DNA from: JANSWY01 sp965228955
Lineage (GTDB): Bacteria > Bacteroidota > Bacteroidia > Cytophagales > Cyclobacteriaceae
Length of the DNA: 64,000 nt
Direction: 5' to 3'
Assembly: GCA_965228955.1 (NCBI GenBank)
Contig: OZ245848.1
Coordinates: 3,596,001-3,660,000 of the forward strand
Below the pieces are notes generated by a model. It had not been told where the DNA came from and ran no database searches. It saw only the letters and a list, made by a program, of their open reading frames with translations. The position numbers and the translations under genes were made by a program. This document shows, in pieces, positions 34,116-42,979 of the stretch (position 1 is the first letter of the stretch; each line of letters opens with the position of its first letter).

Positions 34116-34253
34116 TCAATTACCAGAATTACTATCATTAACTTCACCATCACGAGGGCCATTCTGTCTATCTGAAAAATCGGTTTTGGACCACACCAGG
34201 AAAGCAATTAAGAGAACTATACCTACTATGAGTAATTCCAACATATCGTTCAT
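34116..34253 (-). CDS. 45-aa single-helix membrane protein
   Basis: Starting at ATG 34253 the minus strand encodes MNDMLELLIVGIVLLIAFLV and then a polar tail ending NDSNSGN. The first ATG comes 11 bases after the stop codon of the double PepSY gene 34265-35296, so it probably belongs to that transcript. A single N-terminal helix with an Asp/Asn-rich tail suggests a small inner-membrane protein. No family recognised. Confidence 0.5.
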   Translation of the reverse strand: MNDMLELLIVGIVLLIAFLVWSKTDFSDRQNGPRDGEVNDSNSGN

Positions 34254-34264
34254 TGAAGTAGCTA

Positions 34265-35296
34265 CTAAAAATTATAGACCTCACCACCCTCATCCATAAT
34301 CAACATGTCCATTTGATTATTATTGATTCCATAAACCTTATATAGAAAAGAACCTTCCTCGACTTCCACTTTATCAAATACTTTTGCCAGGGTCCAGTTT
34401 GGGTAGTTCTTTTTCATGGCGTCTTTAATTCCTTGCGGGAGTTTTTTAATGCCAATAATCTCACCCAATTCCTGTAATACTCCATCTACTCCATAGGTAG
34501 CGATATACTTCTTACCTTTCTGGGTGAATATTATTTGATAGTAGGCAGGTGCAGAAATATTGTAAAAAGCAGGATCACCACTTGCAGCAAAAGGATCATA
34601 GTAAGTTTGATTTGAATACCATTCAATGATTTCTATATCCTTAAACTTCGCAGTAAACTTAGTTTTAATCTTCTCGGGAACTTCTGCAGATGAAATTGAC
34701 TTCTGTCGAACCGACTTAGGTGCAGTTTTAAATCTAGCGTTCTCATTCACTACAAAATTCAAATCATTATCAAACTTCAGGGTATTTACCAATTTAAAAG
34801 ACTCATCAAAATATAAGATTCTCTTCTTTCCTTCAGATTTCAACCATATTTTGAAATACTTACCACTTTCTCCCCGTTTCGTAATTTTTTCCAGTGCAAC
34901 AACTTTCCAATCAGCATATCCTTTATCCTTTAGCTGAACATTCACCTCTGAAGGAATCTCACTTTTATCAAGTCTTCGTGAAATAATTTGAGCAATACCA
35001 CTCAAATTATAGACCACTCGTAAATAATTATTCTCACTTTTAAATCTCACTTCATAATAATCAGGTGAATCACCCCTCCAGCCAATAGGATAAAATATTG
35101 GCGTAACCTTCTGTTGGTTATTACTATTTCTAATATTTGGATATGGATACCAGATTGGTTCAACAGCATCGGGATATTTGGTATTAAAAGCTTTCTTAAT
35201 CTTTTGAGGAACTTCCTTATCGGAAATTCCTGACTGACCAAATACATCTGTGAATAATAAAAGTACTATTACACCAGCAAAAATGATTTTATTCAT
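34265..35296 (-). CDS. Secreted protein with two PepSY-like domains (paralogue 4 of 6)
   Basis: 343 aa with signal peptide MNKIIFAGVIVLLLFTDVFG and a tandem of two PepSY-like units: the first begins KEVPQKIKKAFNTKYPDAV, the second AEVPEKIKTKFTAKFKDIE. Each is followed by a W, strand pairs and a LPQGIKDAM-type helix. Cysteines of the single-domain paralogues are absent. It has its own ECF-type promoter at 35322-35347 and a 45-aa membrane protein gene directly after. Predicted periplasmic; role unknown. Confidence 0.82.
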   Translation of the reverse strand: MNKIIFAGVIVLLLFTDVFGQSGISDKEVPQKIKKAFNTKYPDAVEPIWYPYPNIRNSNNQQKVTPIFYPIGWRGDSPDYYEVRFKSENNYLRVVYNLSGIAQIISRRLDKSEIPSEVNVQLKDKGYADWKVVALEKITKRGESGKYFKIWLKSEGKKRILYFDESFKLVNTLKFDNDLNFVVNENARFKTAPKSVRQKSISSAEVPEKIKTKFTAKFKDIEIIEWYSNQTYYDPFAASGDPAFYNISAPAYYQIIFTQKGKKYIATYGVDGVLQELGEIIGIKKLPQGIKDAMKKNYPNWTLAKVFDKVEVEEGSFLYKVYGINNNQMDMLIMDEGGEVYNF

Positions 35297-35321
35297 GACA
35301 GTAGCTTTTTTTTCCTTTTTA

Positions 35322-35347
35322 GACGAGCTAACTACTTTCAGTCACAA
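35322..35347 (-). promoter_or_regulatory. ECF-type promoter of double PepSY gene 34265-35296
   Basis: On the minus strand TGTGACT (35347-35341), 14 bases, CGTCT (35326-35322). Confidence 0.65.
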
Positions 35348-35386
35348 TTAATTTGTAGGCATTCAGAAAAAGCGTACTTTCATTCT

Positions 35387-36277
35387 ATGAAGCATTTTCA
35401 TTTGGGTTTTTTATCAATTTTAATGATTGTGGGTGTGGGATGCAGTCCTCTAAAGAGAAGTCAGACCAATCTTGTCAATAACTACTTTGGGAGTTTGACA
35501 GACTACCCAAATGCCGTGAAGCAATTAAATGAGAGAGTAGCCACCTTCACTCTTGAATCTGACAATCTGAAAAGCTCATTGGAGACTTCTGATTCCTTAA
35601 GGGTTAAATCATTAATTACTGCAGTAGATCACTTTGAAGAAGGAATGGTTTTTCCAGATAGTACCGCCAGGGATGTTGAATTCCTGGAACAATACATCAA
35701 AAACTACTATGTTCTAATTCCGAATGGCTTTAATATATATAAAGCATTAAAAGGCACTTCCACATATATTGGAGGATTCTTCGGGCTAGGATCTATTCTT
35801 TCTAAGGTATTACCAGATCAGACAATTGAAGTAACAAATGTCAAGAAGCGGAAAATTCTGAGTCATATCAGATCAAACCAGCTCCAGTTTGAAAAAAGCA
35901 TTAGGAATGTCAAAAAATATGTTGATCAACATATGGTTCGGGAGTTGGAACGAGTTGACAACTCTGTGAAACAGGACTTTGAAATTCTATTCACAAAAGA
36001 TGAAACCATAAAGAATTCTACCGATCATTACTATAAATACAATCGGCATTTTATTAACTATTTTCAAAAATTGATCGCTACTAAAAAACTTGCTAAGACT
36101 ATCTCTAAGTCTCTCACTCAGGTATTAGATGCTCAAAAACAAGTAATTCTGCTTACCTCTGATAAGCAAAAAATAGGAAAAGAATCAGCAGTTCTTCTTG
36201 AGCTGGCACAATCTCTAAACCAAATTAAAGTACTGATCCCAAAATCTGAATTAAGGATCGAACCGATTATTGAATAA
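35387..36277 (+). CDS. Helical lipoprotein of unknown function
   Basis: 296 aa with lipobox VGVGC (Cys19). Mostly alpha-helical with a moderately hydrophobic central segment (STYIGGFFGLGSILSKVL, about 126-143) that could insert in a membrane or pack inside a bundle. No known family recognised. Monocistronic on the plus strand, divergent from the double PepSY gene. No shared promoter motif is seen on this strand. Confidence 0.65.
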   Translation: MKHFHLGFLSILMIVGVGCSPLKRSQTNLVNNYFGSLTDYPNAVKQLNERVATFTLESDNLKSSLETSDSLRVKSLITAVDHFEEGMVFPDSTARDVEFLEQYIKNYYVLIPNGFNIYKALKGTSTYIGGFFGLGSILSKVLPDQTIEVTNVKKRKILSHIRSNQLQFEKSIRNVKKYVDQHMVRELERVDNSVKQDFEILFTKDETIKNSTDHYYKYNRHFINYFQKLIATKKLAKTISKSLTQVLDAQKQVILLTSDKQKIGKESAVLLELAQSLNQIKVLIPKSELRIEPIIE

Positions 36278-36292
36278 TGAAGAGAGACGAGA

Positions 36293-36391
36293 CTAGAAAT
36301 GTCTTTGAGTCTTATTCTTTCTCAACTTTAAATTGCTGAGAAACCTATTGAGAGGTCTCCAGAATAATGCGATTAGAAATAGTGTTAACAT
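36293..36391 (-). CDS. Possible 32-aa membrane peptide
   Basis: ATG 36391 opens a frame for MLTLFLIALFWRPLNRFL and a basic tail (KLRKNKTQRHF). A hydrophobic-then-basic layout is typical of real small membrane peptides, but there is no ribosome site or homologue in the window to support it. Reported at low confidence. Confidence 0.2.
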   Translation of the reverse strand: MLTLFLIALFWRPLNRFLSNLKLRKNKTQRHF

Positions 36392-36411
36392 ATTCGAAAG
36401 TGCATAAGTCG

Positions 36412-36436
36412 AGAGAACCTGAATTACAGGTTCTCT
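36412..36436 (-). terminator. Hairpin after PepSY gene 36442-36885
   Basis: Perfect ten-base stem AGAGAACCTG / CAGGTTCTCT with loop AATTA just past the stop codon. No U-tract, so termination efficiency is uncertain. Confidence 0.55.
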
Positions 36437-36441
36437 GAATA

Positions 36442-36885
36442 TTAGTCTTCAAAAAACAATTCTGGATCTTCTATCTCAATTCCCTCCTCGTCCAGGACAA
36501 GCTCGTATACTCTGGATTCATCTTCCATCTCAAAGTAATAAAAGACGCCATTACGGTTTTCTTTCTCAATTACTTTTGTGGTATGAGCATCACCGTATTG
36601 AGTGGCCAACAAATCTGTAAGTTCAAATGACAGATCAAACACCGACATATGTCTCATGGTATGCTGCCATTCTTTGTTTCTGTATAGCGCTTCATACTTA
36701 TTGTCATCAATTTTGAAATGAACGCTTACTTCACTCCCATCCACTTTAACCTTCAGGTCTGTACTTTCGGGATAAGACGTTCTTATGTCCATTATAATTT
36801 CATGGTGCTTATCCGGCTCAACTGTTGTTGCGCATGAGCATGCAATCAAACCTAGTAATGCTATGCTCCAGGCAATTCTTTTCAT
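36442..36885 (-). CDS. PepSY-like lipoprotein (paralogue 5 of 6)
   Basis: 147 aa with lipobox LIACS (Cys about 16 or 18). The mature domain follows the PepSY-like order: helix DIRTSYPESTDLKVKV, strands SEVSVHFKIDDNKYEALY, EWQHTMR, second helix and a C-terminal YYFEMEDESRVYELVLDEEG pair. It is the most divergent and most acidic of the six, lipid-anchored and without the internal Cys pair. Divergent from ppk2, each having an ECF-type promoter. Confidence 0.7.
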   Translation of the reverse strand: MKRIAWSIALLGLIACSCATTVEPDKHHEIIMDIRTSYPESTDLKVKVDGSEVSVHFKIDDNKYEALYRNKEWQHTMRHMSVFDLSFELTDLLATQYGDAHTTKVIEKENRNGVFYYFEMEDESRVYELVLDEEGIEIEDPELFFED

Positions 36886-36906
36886 TTTTTATGATAATAT
36901 GAGATG

Positions 36907-36933
36907 AGACGCAGACTTATTGAATTGGTCACA
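36907..36933 (-). promoter_or_regulatory. ECF-type promoter of PepSY gene 36442-36885
   Basis: On the minus strand TGTGACC (36933-36927), 15 bases, CGTCT (36911-36907). Confidence 0.65.
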
Positions 36934-36946
36934 TCAAAAAAATGTG

Positions 36947-36973
36947 TGTGACCTAAAAACCATTTGAAGGTCT
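36947..36973 (+). promoter_or_regulatory. ECF-type promoter of ppk2
   Basis: TGTGACC (36947-36953), 15 bases, GGTCT (36969-36973); ATG 23 bases later. Back to back with the promoter at 36907-36933. Confidence 0.6.
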
Positions 36974-36995
36974 CAATTGTATTAAATTTCGTATT

Positions 36996-37736
36996 ATGAC
37001 ACTTTACAGTATTGAACAATCAGAAGAATATAAGAACCTGCAAATCGAAATGATTGCCATGCAAAGGTGGGTTCAGGAGACTGGTCAAAGAGTGGCCATT
37101 CTTTTTGAAGGAAGAGATACCGCCGGTAAAGGAGGTGCAATCATGCGATTTGTAAGATATTTGAATCCAAGGGGTTACAGAATTGTTGCATTAAACAAGC
37201 CTTCCGATATCGAAAGAGGACAATGGTACTTCCAGAGATATATACAGGAATTACCCAACAGAGGAGAAATAGTATTCTTTGACAGAAGTTGGTACAACCG
37301 AGCTGTAGTAGAACCGGTGATGGGCTTTTGCAGTGATGACCAATATGATACATTTATGAATGATGTTTTATTGGTAGAAAAGATGCTGGTTGGAGATGGA
37401 ATCCATCTTTTTAAGCTGTGGTTCTCTATAGATGTAGATGAGCAAAAAAGAAGACTGGAAGAACGAGTAACAGATCCCTTGAAACAATGGAAGTTAAGTA
37501 CAGTAGATATCCAGGCTCAACAGAAATGGGATGATTACACACGTTTCAAAAACCTGATGTTTGATAAGACCAGCTGGGAAGGTGCACCATGGATAACATT
37601 AAAAGGTAACAACAAAGAGCAAGCAAGACTTGAAGGTATGCGATATATATTGTCAAAACTTGATTACCCCGAGAAAGGCAAAACCAACGAACGTTTGGTA
37701 TCTGATTCGGAAATTGTGAATGAAGTAAAAAATTAA
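36996..37736 (+). CDS. ppk2: Polyphosphate kinase 2 (PPK2 class I)
   Basis: 246 aa with the PPK2 core: Walker A GRDTAGKGGA, lid and active-site residues in NPRGYRIVALNKPS, Walker B FFDRSWYNRAVVEPVMGF, and the basic lid EERVTDPLKQWKLS. It uses polyphosphate to phosphorylate nucleoside diphosphates, or the reverse, linking stress phosphate reserves to the GTP/ATP pool. Monocistronic, with an ECF-type promoter. Its stop lies two bases from the end of the convergent corA gene, so there is no terminator between them. Confidence 0.95.
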   Translation: MTLYSIEQSEEYKNLQIEMIAMQRWVQETGQRVAILFEGRDTAGKGGAIMRFVRYLNPRGYRIVALNKPSDIERGQWYFQRYIQELPNRGEIVFFDRSWYNRAVVEPVMGFCSDDQYDTFMNDVLLVEKMLVGDGIHLFKLWFSIDVDEQKRRLEERVTDPLKQWKLSTVDIQAQQKWDDYTRFKNLMFDKTSWEGAPWITLKGNNKEQARLEGMRYILSKLDYPEKGKTNERLVSDSEIVNEVKN

Positions 37737-37737
37737 A

Positions 37738-38844
37738 CTACATCCACCGTTTTCGTTTGAAGTATATCAGCATAGCAATTGTGATGATTACCATTACACC
37801 CCATGTAATAAAGTAACCATAACGATATTTCAGTTCTGGCATAAACTCAAAGTTCATTCCGTATATACCAGCAATGAATGTTAGTGGAATGAAAATAGTG
37901 GCTACTGTTGTCAGAACTTTCATTGTTTCATTCATCTTCTGACTAAGAGAAGCGAAGTAAATATTGGTTAGTCCCTCCAATGTACGAAGAGTTCCTTCTA
38001 CCTCTTCTAAAGCAGCCGTTGCTGAGTTTGTCAAATCCTTGAAGAACTTAAGGTTCTCATCTCTAATTAATGTTGTTCTTTCATTAAGGATATTGAGTAA
38101 TGCTTCCTTAAATGGTCCTAAAGACTTTTTGAGTAATAACCCAGATCTTTTGTAGCCTTCTATCTTCAAAAGTGTGGAGCTATTTGGATCCTTAAAAGTT
38201 TCTTTTTCAAGCTCAGTGATTTCATGATTGATCTGGTCAAGTGTTTCAAAATAGTTATCAAGAATGGCATCTATCAATTGAGTTAAGAGATAGTCACTTT
38301 TTCTTTTCCTTACAAATCCAATGTTCTCACTAATCTTTGCTCTAATCCCTTCAAAATGATCTCCCAATTGCTCTTGAAAACTCAACACATAATTGTTGCC
38401 CAGTACAAATGACAGCTGTTCAACATTAAGCTCTCCTTCGTCCTTTTTATTGATTGATTTCACACTAAAAAATAGGTATCCATCAAAATCCTCAACTTTT
38501 GGCCTCTGAGTGGTATCCAGAATTTGTCTTATGGTTAATCGATCCAGATTTAGTTTCTTTCCAAGGCTCTCAATTAAAGTTACATCGTGTATTCCATGAT
38601 AGTTAAGCCAATAATTGTTATCTGCTTTGCTGTCAAGATTTCTATAGTCTTCAAGCTCCTTTGAGATAGAATACTCTTCTTTACTATAAGTATATAGCTG
38701 GCTTTGAACATCATCAATTTTCTGTTCGCCGATGAAAGTAAGTCTTGCATTAGCTTTCGCCTCAGACTTCTCACTTGAGTAAAGATTAAAGGTTAAACTA
38801 TCAAGACTTTTGAGTCCTTTAAGAATCAAATTATCATTCGCCAT
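37738..38844 (-). CDS. corA: CorA-family Mg2+/Co2+ channel (second copy)
   Basis: 368 aa with a long cytoplasmic domain, stalk helix and two C-terminal membrane helices around YGMNFEFMPEL, ending FKRKRWM. Similar in plan to the CorA at 11930-12988 but with a longer N-terminus. Convergent with ppk2 and divergent from the USP operon at 38956. An AGTCACA-like block upstream (38858) has no matching -10, so it is not assigned to the ECF set. Confidence 0.95.
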   Translation of the reverse strand: MANDNLILKGLKSLDSLTFNLYSSEKSEAKANARLTFIGEQKIDDVQSQLYTYSKEEYSISKELEDYRNLDSKADNNYWLNYHGIHDVTLIESLGKKLNLDRLTIRQILDTTQRPKVEDFDGYLFFSVKSINKKDEGELNVEQLSFVLGNNYVLSFQEQLGDHFEGIRAKISENIGFVRKRKSDYLLTQLIDAILDNYFETLDQINHEITELEKETFKDPNSSTLLKIEGYKRSGLLLKKSLGPFKEALLNILNERTTLIRDENLKFFKDLTNSATAALEEVEGTLRTLEGLTNIYFASLSQKMNETMKVLTTVATIFIPLTFIAGIYGMNFEFMPELKYRYGYFITWGVMVIITIAMLIYFKRKRWM

Positions 38845-38908
38845 AGGATGTTATCTATTAGTCACATCTAATATAGCGAGAGGAATTTAAAGTTGACCAA
38901 ATTTTTAA

Positions 38909-38934
38909 TGTGACCTCTTTGAGACGCCTCGTCC
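38909..38934 (+). promoter_or_regulatory. ECF-type promoter of the USP-USP-RimK-MscS-PepSY operon
   Basis: TGTGACC (38909-38915), 14 bases, CGTCC (38930-38934). It shows that translation begins at ATG 38956, not at the ATG at 38938, which is too close to the -10. Confidence 0.7.
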
Positions 38935-38955
38935 AAAGTGTATAATTCGAAAAAC

Positions 38956-39804
38956 ATGAAAAACATCATTGTACCAACTGACTTCTCAAAAAAGTCACTT
39001 AATGCACTTGAAATAGCAAAGAGAATAGCCCAAAAAACAAAAGGTAACATTCATCTTTTACATGTGGTAGAGCCTGTTACTTCAGTATATAACAGTACAG
39101 GAGAATTTAATCACGATAATCTGGATGACTTCTATATGGTCCAGTTAATCGAAATGGTAGAAGAAAAACTTGGCATGATCAAAATTGAACATGAGAGAGG
39201 CAGTATCAAAATATTAGGTAAAGTGGTAGTTGGTAATCCATATACTGAGATTAATAACTATGCAAAATCAAAAGATGCAGATATTCTTGTTATGGGAGCT
39301 AAGGGCTCATCTGATGCAGCAGAGTTCTTTGTAGGATCACTGACCGACAAAATCATCAGGTCTTCCAATTATCCGGTCATTGCTGTAAATGAGGACACTC
39401 AGGAAAATGATTTTAGAAATATAGTATATGCAACAGATCTCAAAGAAGACCATAAACCAATGGTCAATCTGTTGATGAGATTCCAGGACATATTTGATTC
39501 CAACATTCACATTGTAAGAATCAACACAAGAAAAAACTTCGCAGATGATGTTAATACAATGCCACAACTTCAAAAGCTGGCTGATAAGTACATTCTAAAT
39601 AATTATACATTAACATCCTACAGTCATGAGGATGAGGAGTATGGAATTTTACATTTCGCTGATCAGAAGAAGGCAGATCTAATTGCAATCGGCATTCATG
39701 AAAAAAGTGGATTCCGAAGAGTGATCAGTGGTGGTTCACTTGCTGAAGATTTAACAGACCACAGTTTCAGACCTGTTTTAACATTAGGATACAATATCCA
39801 ATAA
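38956..39804 (+). CDS. Tandem universal stress protein (UspA family)
   Basis: 282 aa from MKNIIVPTDFSKKSL. Two UspA domains (about 1-140 and 145-282); the first has an intact ATP signature GAKGSSDAAEFFVGS, the second opens RNIVYATDLKEDH and lacks it. First gene of an eight-gene operon (USP, USP, RimB-type protease, RimK ligase, AstE-like, MscS, PepSY, DUF3124). The start is chosen from the ECF-type promoter at 38909-38934. Confidence 0.92.
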   Translation: MKNIIVPTDFSKKSLNALEIAKRIAQKTKGNIHLLHVVEPVTSVYNSTGEFNHDNLDDFYMVQLIEMVEEKLGMIKIEHERGSIKILGKVVVGNPYTEINNYAKSKDADILVMGAKGSSDAAEFFVGSLTDKIIRSSNYPVIAVNEDTQENDFRNIVYATDLKEDHKPMVNLLMRFQDIFDSNIHIVRINTRKNFADDVNTMPQLQKLADKYILNNYTLTSYSHEDEEYGILHFADQKKADLIAIGIHEKSGFRRVISGGSLAEDLTDHSFRPVLTLGYNIQ

Positions 39805-39815
39805 TTGAAAAGTAG

Positions 39816-40676
39816 ATGAGTAAGAATCCTAAAATTTTAGTCCCGCTCGATTTCACTCCCAGATCTTTTGGAGCATTGCAGTATGCATCAATGTTGGCCA
39901 ATAATATTGAAGGAAGTATTATAGGATTGATTCTTGCTCATCCTAAAGATTACAATTCCAAAAAAGATTTTCAGGCACAGGTTTATGCGTTAGCAGAACA
40001 AAAACTGAGACCAATCTTGGATGAGATGAATGATCTGTATCCAAACGTCAAAAAGATCAAACTTGAATTTAGAGGAGTAAAAAAGGACATAGACGAACAC
40101 ATTCTGGAATTTGCGAAAGCGGAAAAGGTGGATTTTATAATCCTGAGAAATCATGGTGTTCTAGAATCACCTGACTGGGAGCAAAAATTCAATTCGACTA
40201 CTGCTTACAAAGTGTCTTTGGATGCATCTTGCCCTACTTTCACTTTTACATCTATTCCGGAGAATCCAGCCTTGAAAAATATTTTGGTGCCTTTGGACAC
40301 TACTGATGGTAGTGCGTACAAACTTTCTGTAGCAGAATTTCTGGCGAAACAATTTAAGGCTAAACTGCATTTACTTAGTGCATCATCAAATACTGATGAT
40401 TTCAATGCATTACAAAAAATACAAAATGAATGTTTCTTAATGCTAGAGAGCAAAGGGCTCAATGTGGTAAAGTCTGATGTTTTGTATAAAGACATTTATT
40501 CTGCAATTGAAAGCTACACCCAGAATTTCAATATCGATTTAATTATTATCATGAGCCGACCAGGATTTAGGTGGTCAGATCTGTGGATTTCACCAATTGC
40601 AAAAAAAATAATATCAAAATCCAAAGTACCTGTTTTAAGTGTACGAGCAAATGAGTTAATTAAGCTTGGGTTTTAA
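39816..40676 (+). CDS. Tandem universal stress protein (UspA family)
   Basis: 286 aa with two UspA-like halves, KILVPLDFTPRSFGAL and KNILVPLDTTDGSAYKL. The G-2X-G-9X-G-S motif is missing from both halves (LRNHGVLESPDWEQ in the first), so ATP binding is not expected. Eleven bases after the preceding USP gene and in the same operon. Adjacent ATP-type and non-ATP-type USPs could form hetero-oligomers; that is inference. Confidence 0.9.
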   Translation: MSKNPKILVPLDFTPRSFGALQYASMLANNIEGSIIGLILAHPKDYNSKKDFQAQVYALAEQKLRPILDEMNDLYPNVKKIKLEFRGVKKDIDEHILEFAKAEKVDFIILRNHGVLESPDWEQKFNSTTAYKVSLDASCPTFTFTSIPENPALKNILVPLDTTDGSAYKLSVAEFLAKQFKAKLHLLSASSNTDDFNALQKIQNECFLMLESKGLNVVKSDVLYKDIYSAIESYTQNFNIDLIIIMSRPGFRWSDLWISPIAKKIISKSKVPVLSVRANELIKLGF

Positions 40677-40688
40677 TACGAGTAACAA

Positions 40689-41123
40689 ATGAGAGTAATA
40701 GGTAGAAAGGACATGATCGACTTACCGGATTTAGGATTATCAGATATTGAGGCAAAAATTGATACAGGAGCTTATGGATGCGCGCTTCATTGTCATAAAA
40801 TGGAGGTTATCCAAAAAGATGGAGAGGATGTCTTATCATTTGAAGTCCTGGATCCGCATCATCCCGAATTTGAGGGCACAACATTCTATTCAAAAAAATT
40901 TAACGAAAAGATAGTAAAGAACTCAGGCGGTCAGTCTGAAAATAGATTTACTATACAGTCTCAGTTGGTGATTTTCAACGAATCATACGATGTTGAATTT
41001 TCACTTACCGACAGAAAAAACATGAAATACCCGGTCCTGATTGGAAGAAAATTCCTAGCAGGGAAATTTATTGTAGACGTAAAACAAAAAGACATTTCAT
41101 TCAAGGAAAAATCACAAAAATGA
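40689..41123 (+). CDS. Retropepsin-like RimB/Zn-protease-family protein (PF05618)
   Basis: 144 aa, single domain. The aspartic-protease-like DTG motif lies in AKIDTGAYGCALHC, followed by ENRFTIQSQLVIF and YPVLIGRKFLAGKFIVDV. In other bacteria members of this family (RimB) are encoded beside RimK and act on the products of that ligase. Its end overlaps the rimK start by four bases, as expected for that pair. Cytoplasmic; the substrate here is unknown. Confidence 0.9.
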   Translation: MRVIGRKDMIDLPDLGLSDIEAKIDTGAYGCALHCHKMEVIQKDGEDVLSFEVLDPHHPEFEGTTFYSKKFNEKIVKNSGGQSENRFTIQSQLVIFNESYDVEFSLTDRKNMKYPVLIGRKFLAGKFIVDVKQKDISFKEKSQK

Positions 41124-42016
41124 AAATTGCAGTACTTAGTAGAAACCCAAATCTATATTCAACAAGAAGGTTAAAAGAAGCCATTGAAGCCAAAGGTCAT
41201 GAAGCGCAAATAATCGACCATTTAAAATGTGACATTGTAATGGACGATGAAGGCCCTTCAATTTTTTATCAAGGCAAATCGTTGAAAGATATCAATGCCA
41301 TCATTCCAAGAATAGGTGCATCAGTTACTTTTTATGGAACTGCGGTAGTAAGGCAGTTTGAAATGATGAAAGTATTTAGCGCGGTTGATTCAATTGCGAT
41401 TACCAGATCGAGAGATAAACTAAGGAGTCTGCAAATCCTATCTAAGCATGGGATTAAAATGCCTAAAACCGCCTTTACTAATTATAGCAAGGATGAAAAC
41501 AAAGTACTAAAGCACATTGGACAGGCTCCAGTGGTCATAAAGCTATTGGAAGGTACCCAAGGTCTGGGAGTAGTTCTTGCTGAAACCAATAAAGCTGCCA
41601 AGTCGGTTGTTGAGGCTTTCGAAAGTTTAAAAACAAGAGTAATCCTTCAGGAATTCATTGAAGAAGCAGGTGGTGCAGATTTAAGAGCCTTCATTGTAAA
41701 TGGAGAAGTAGTAGGTGCAATGAAGCGTCAGGGAAAGGAAGGTGAGTTTAGATCAAACCTTCACCGTGGTGGAAATGCCGCATTAATTAAACTAAGCAGA
41801 GCAGAAAAAGCAGCAGCCGTAAAAGCAGCAAAAGCAATGGGTCTGGCAGTGGCTGGTGTAGATATGTTGCAATCCAAAAAAGGTCCACTTGTGCTGGAGG
41901 TAAACTCATCACCAGGTTTGGAAGGTATTGAAAAGGCCACTGGAATAGACATTGCAGGAAAAATAATCGACTTTATTGAGGCCTCTGCACCAAAAAGACG
42001 CAGAGTTAATTCATAA
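41120..42016 (+). CDS. rimK: RimK-family ATP-grasp alpha-L-glutamate ligase
   Basis: 298 aa: N-terminal pre-ATP-grasp domain (about 1-95), then ATP-grasp with RDKLRSLQILSKHGIKMP, VIKLLEGTQGLGVVLAE and metal-binding LEVNSSPGLEGIE. The family adds glutamate residues to protein or small-molecule carboxylates (ribosomal S6 C-terminus in E. coli). Coupled to the RimB-like gene by four bases and two bases before the AstE-like gene, giving a ligase, a protease and a deacylase set. Role in osmotic or stress adaptation is inferred from the USP/MscS context. Confidence 0.93.
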   Translation: MKIAVLSRNPNLYSTRRLKEAIEAKGHEAQIIDHLKCDIVMDDEGPSIFYQGKSLKDINAIIPRIGASVTFYGTAVVRQFEMMKVFSAVDSIAITRSRDKLRSLQILSKHGIKMPKTAFTNYSKDENKVLKHIGQAPVVIKLLEGTQGLGVVLAETNKAAKSVVEAFESLKTRVILQEFIEEAGGADLRAFIVNGEVVGAMKRQGKEGEFRSNLHRGGNAALIKLSRAEKAAAVKAAKAMGLAVAGVDMLQSKKGPLVLEVNSSPGLEGIEKATGIDIAGKIIDFIEASAPKRRRVNS

Positions 42017-42018
42017 TA

Positions 42019-42966
42019 ATGATAATAGACGGAATTGGGATAAATCCCGGAGAAACAAAGAAGATTGAAGTTAATATCGCCCAACTTCCATCTCACTCTC
42101 CTATTGATTTAAATATTACAGTAAGTCGCTCCAAGGCGGACGGTCCTACCCTACTATTATCAGGTGGTTTGCATGGCGATGAGATCAATGGAATTGAGAT
42201 TGTTCGCAGAATTATTGATCAAAATCTTCATGTACCATTGATTGGAACAGTGATATGCATTCCAATAATCAACATTTATGGATTCATTCATTTTTCAAGA
42301 TATGTTCCGGATGGAAAGGATGTAAATAGATCTTTTCCAGGTAGTAAAACTGGTTCTTTAGCTTCCAGAGTTGCTCATTTTATGACCAAAGAGATTTTAC
42401 CAAAGATCGATTATGGTGTGGATTTCCATACAGGTGGGGCAGATAGAACCAATTTCCCCCAAACCAGAGCAATGATGAATGACGCAAAGAATGTGGAGCT
42501 TGCAAATGCATTTCAAGCTCCCTTTTCAATGCACTCCGCTTACCGACCAAAATCGATGAGAAAAATAGCGGCAAAACTGAAAAAGAACATTCTTGTATAC
42601 GAAGGAGGTGAATCATCTAGATTTGATGAGTATGCAATTCAGGAAGGAATTGATGGAACAATACGACTTATGAATTTCTTAGGAATGAGAAATGACGCAA
42701 CTGTTCCCATCGGTCAACCGACCATTTCAATTGAGAAGTCAAGCTGGGTAAGAGCAAAAGTTTCCGGTCTTTTTCAGAAGATGGTTGAGTCTGGTGATAA
42801 GGTCAGCAAAAATCAAATCTTAGGTCATTTGACAGATCCTTTCGGAGATTTTACTACACCAATTAAGTCACCAAAAAATGCATATGTTCTGGCCATCAAC
42901 AATAATCCAATTCTGCATCAGGGAGATGCCATTTTACATTTAGGAACAACTAATAAACTATCTTAA
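42019..42966 (+). CDS. Succinylglutamate desuccinylase/aspartoacylase-family amidohydrolase
   Basis: 315 aa of the AstE/AspA type (M14-like Zn carboxypeptidase fold): Zn ligands in SGGLHGDEINGIEIV and GVDFHTGGADR, and catalytic Glu in NILVYEGGESSRF. A C-terminal beta-barrel (about 235-315) with SGDKVSKNQILGHL is usual for the family. Members remove acyl groups from N-acyl amino acids. Placed after rimB-rimK, a common association, so it may process the glutamylated product. Confidence 0.92.
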   Translation: MIIDGIGINPGETKKIEVNIAQLPSHSPIDLNITVSRSKADGPTLLLSGGLHGDEINGIEIVRRIIDQNLHVPLIGTVICIPIINIYGFIHFSRYVPDGKDVNRSFPGSKTGSLASRVAHFMTKEILPKIDYGVDFHTGGADRTNFPQTRAMMNDAKNVELANAFQAPFSMHSAYRPKSMRKIAAKLKKNILVYEGGESSRFDEYAIQEGIDGTIRLMNFLGMRNDATVPIGQPTISIEKSSWVRAKVSGLFQKMVESGDKVSKNQILGHLTDPFGDFTTPIKSPKNAYVLAINNNPILHQGDAILHLGTTNKLS

Positions 42967-42979
42967 TTAGCTATCAGGA

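Noticed and set aside
38845..38880. AGTCACA block upstream of the second corA as a further ECF-type promoter
   Set aside because: No CGTC-like -10 lies 14-15 bases away in the right direction.
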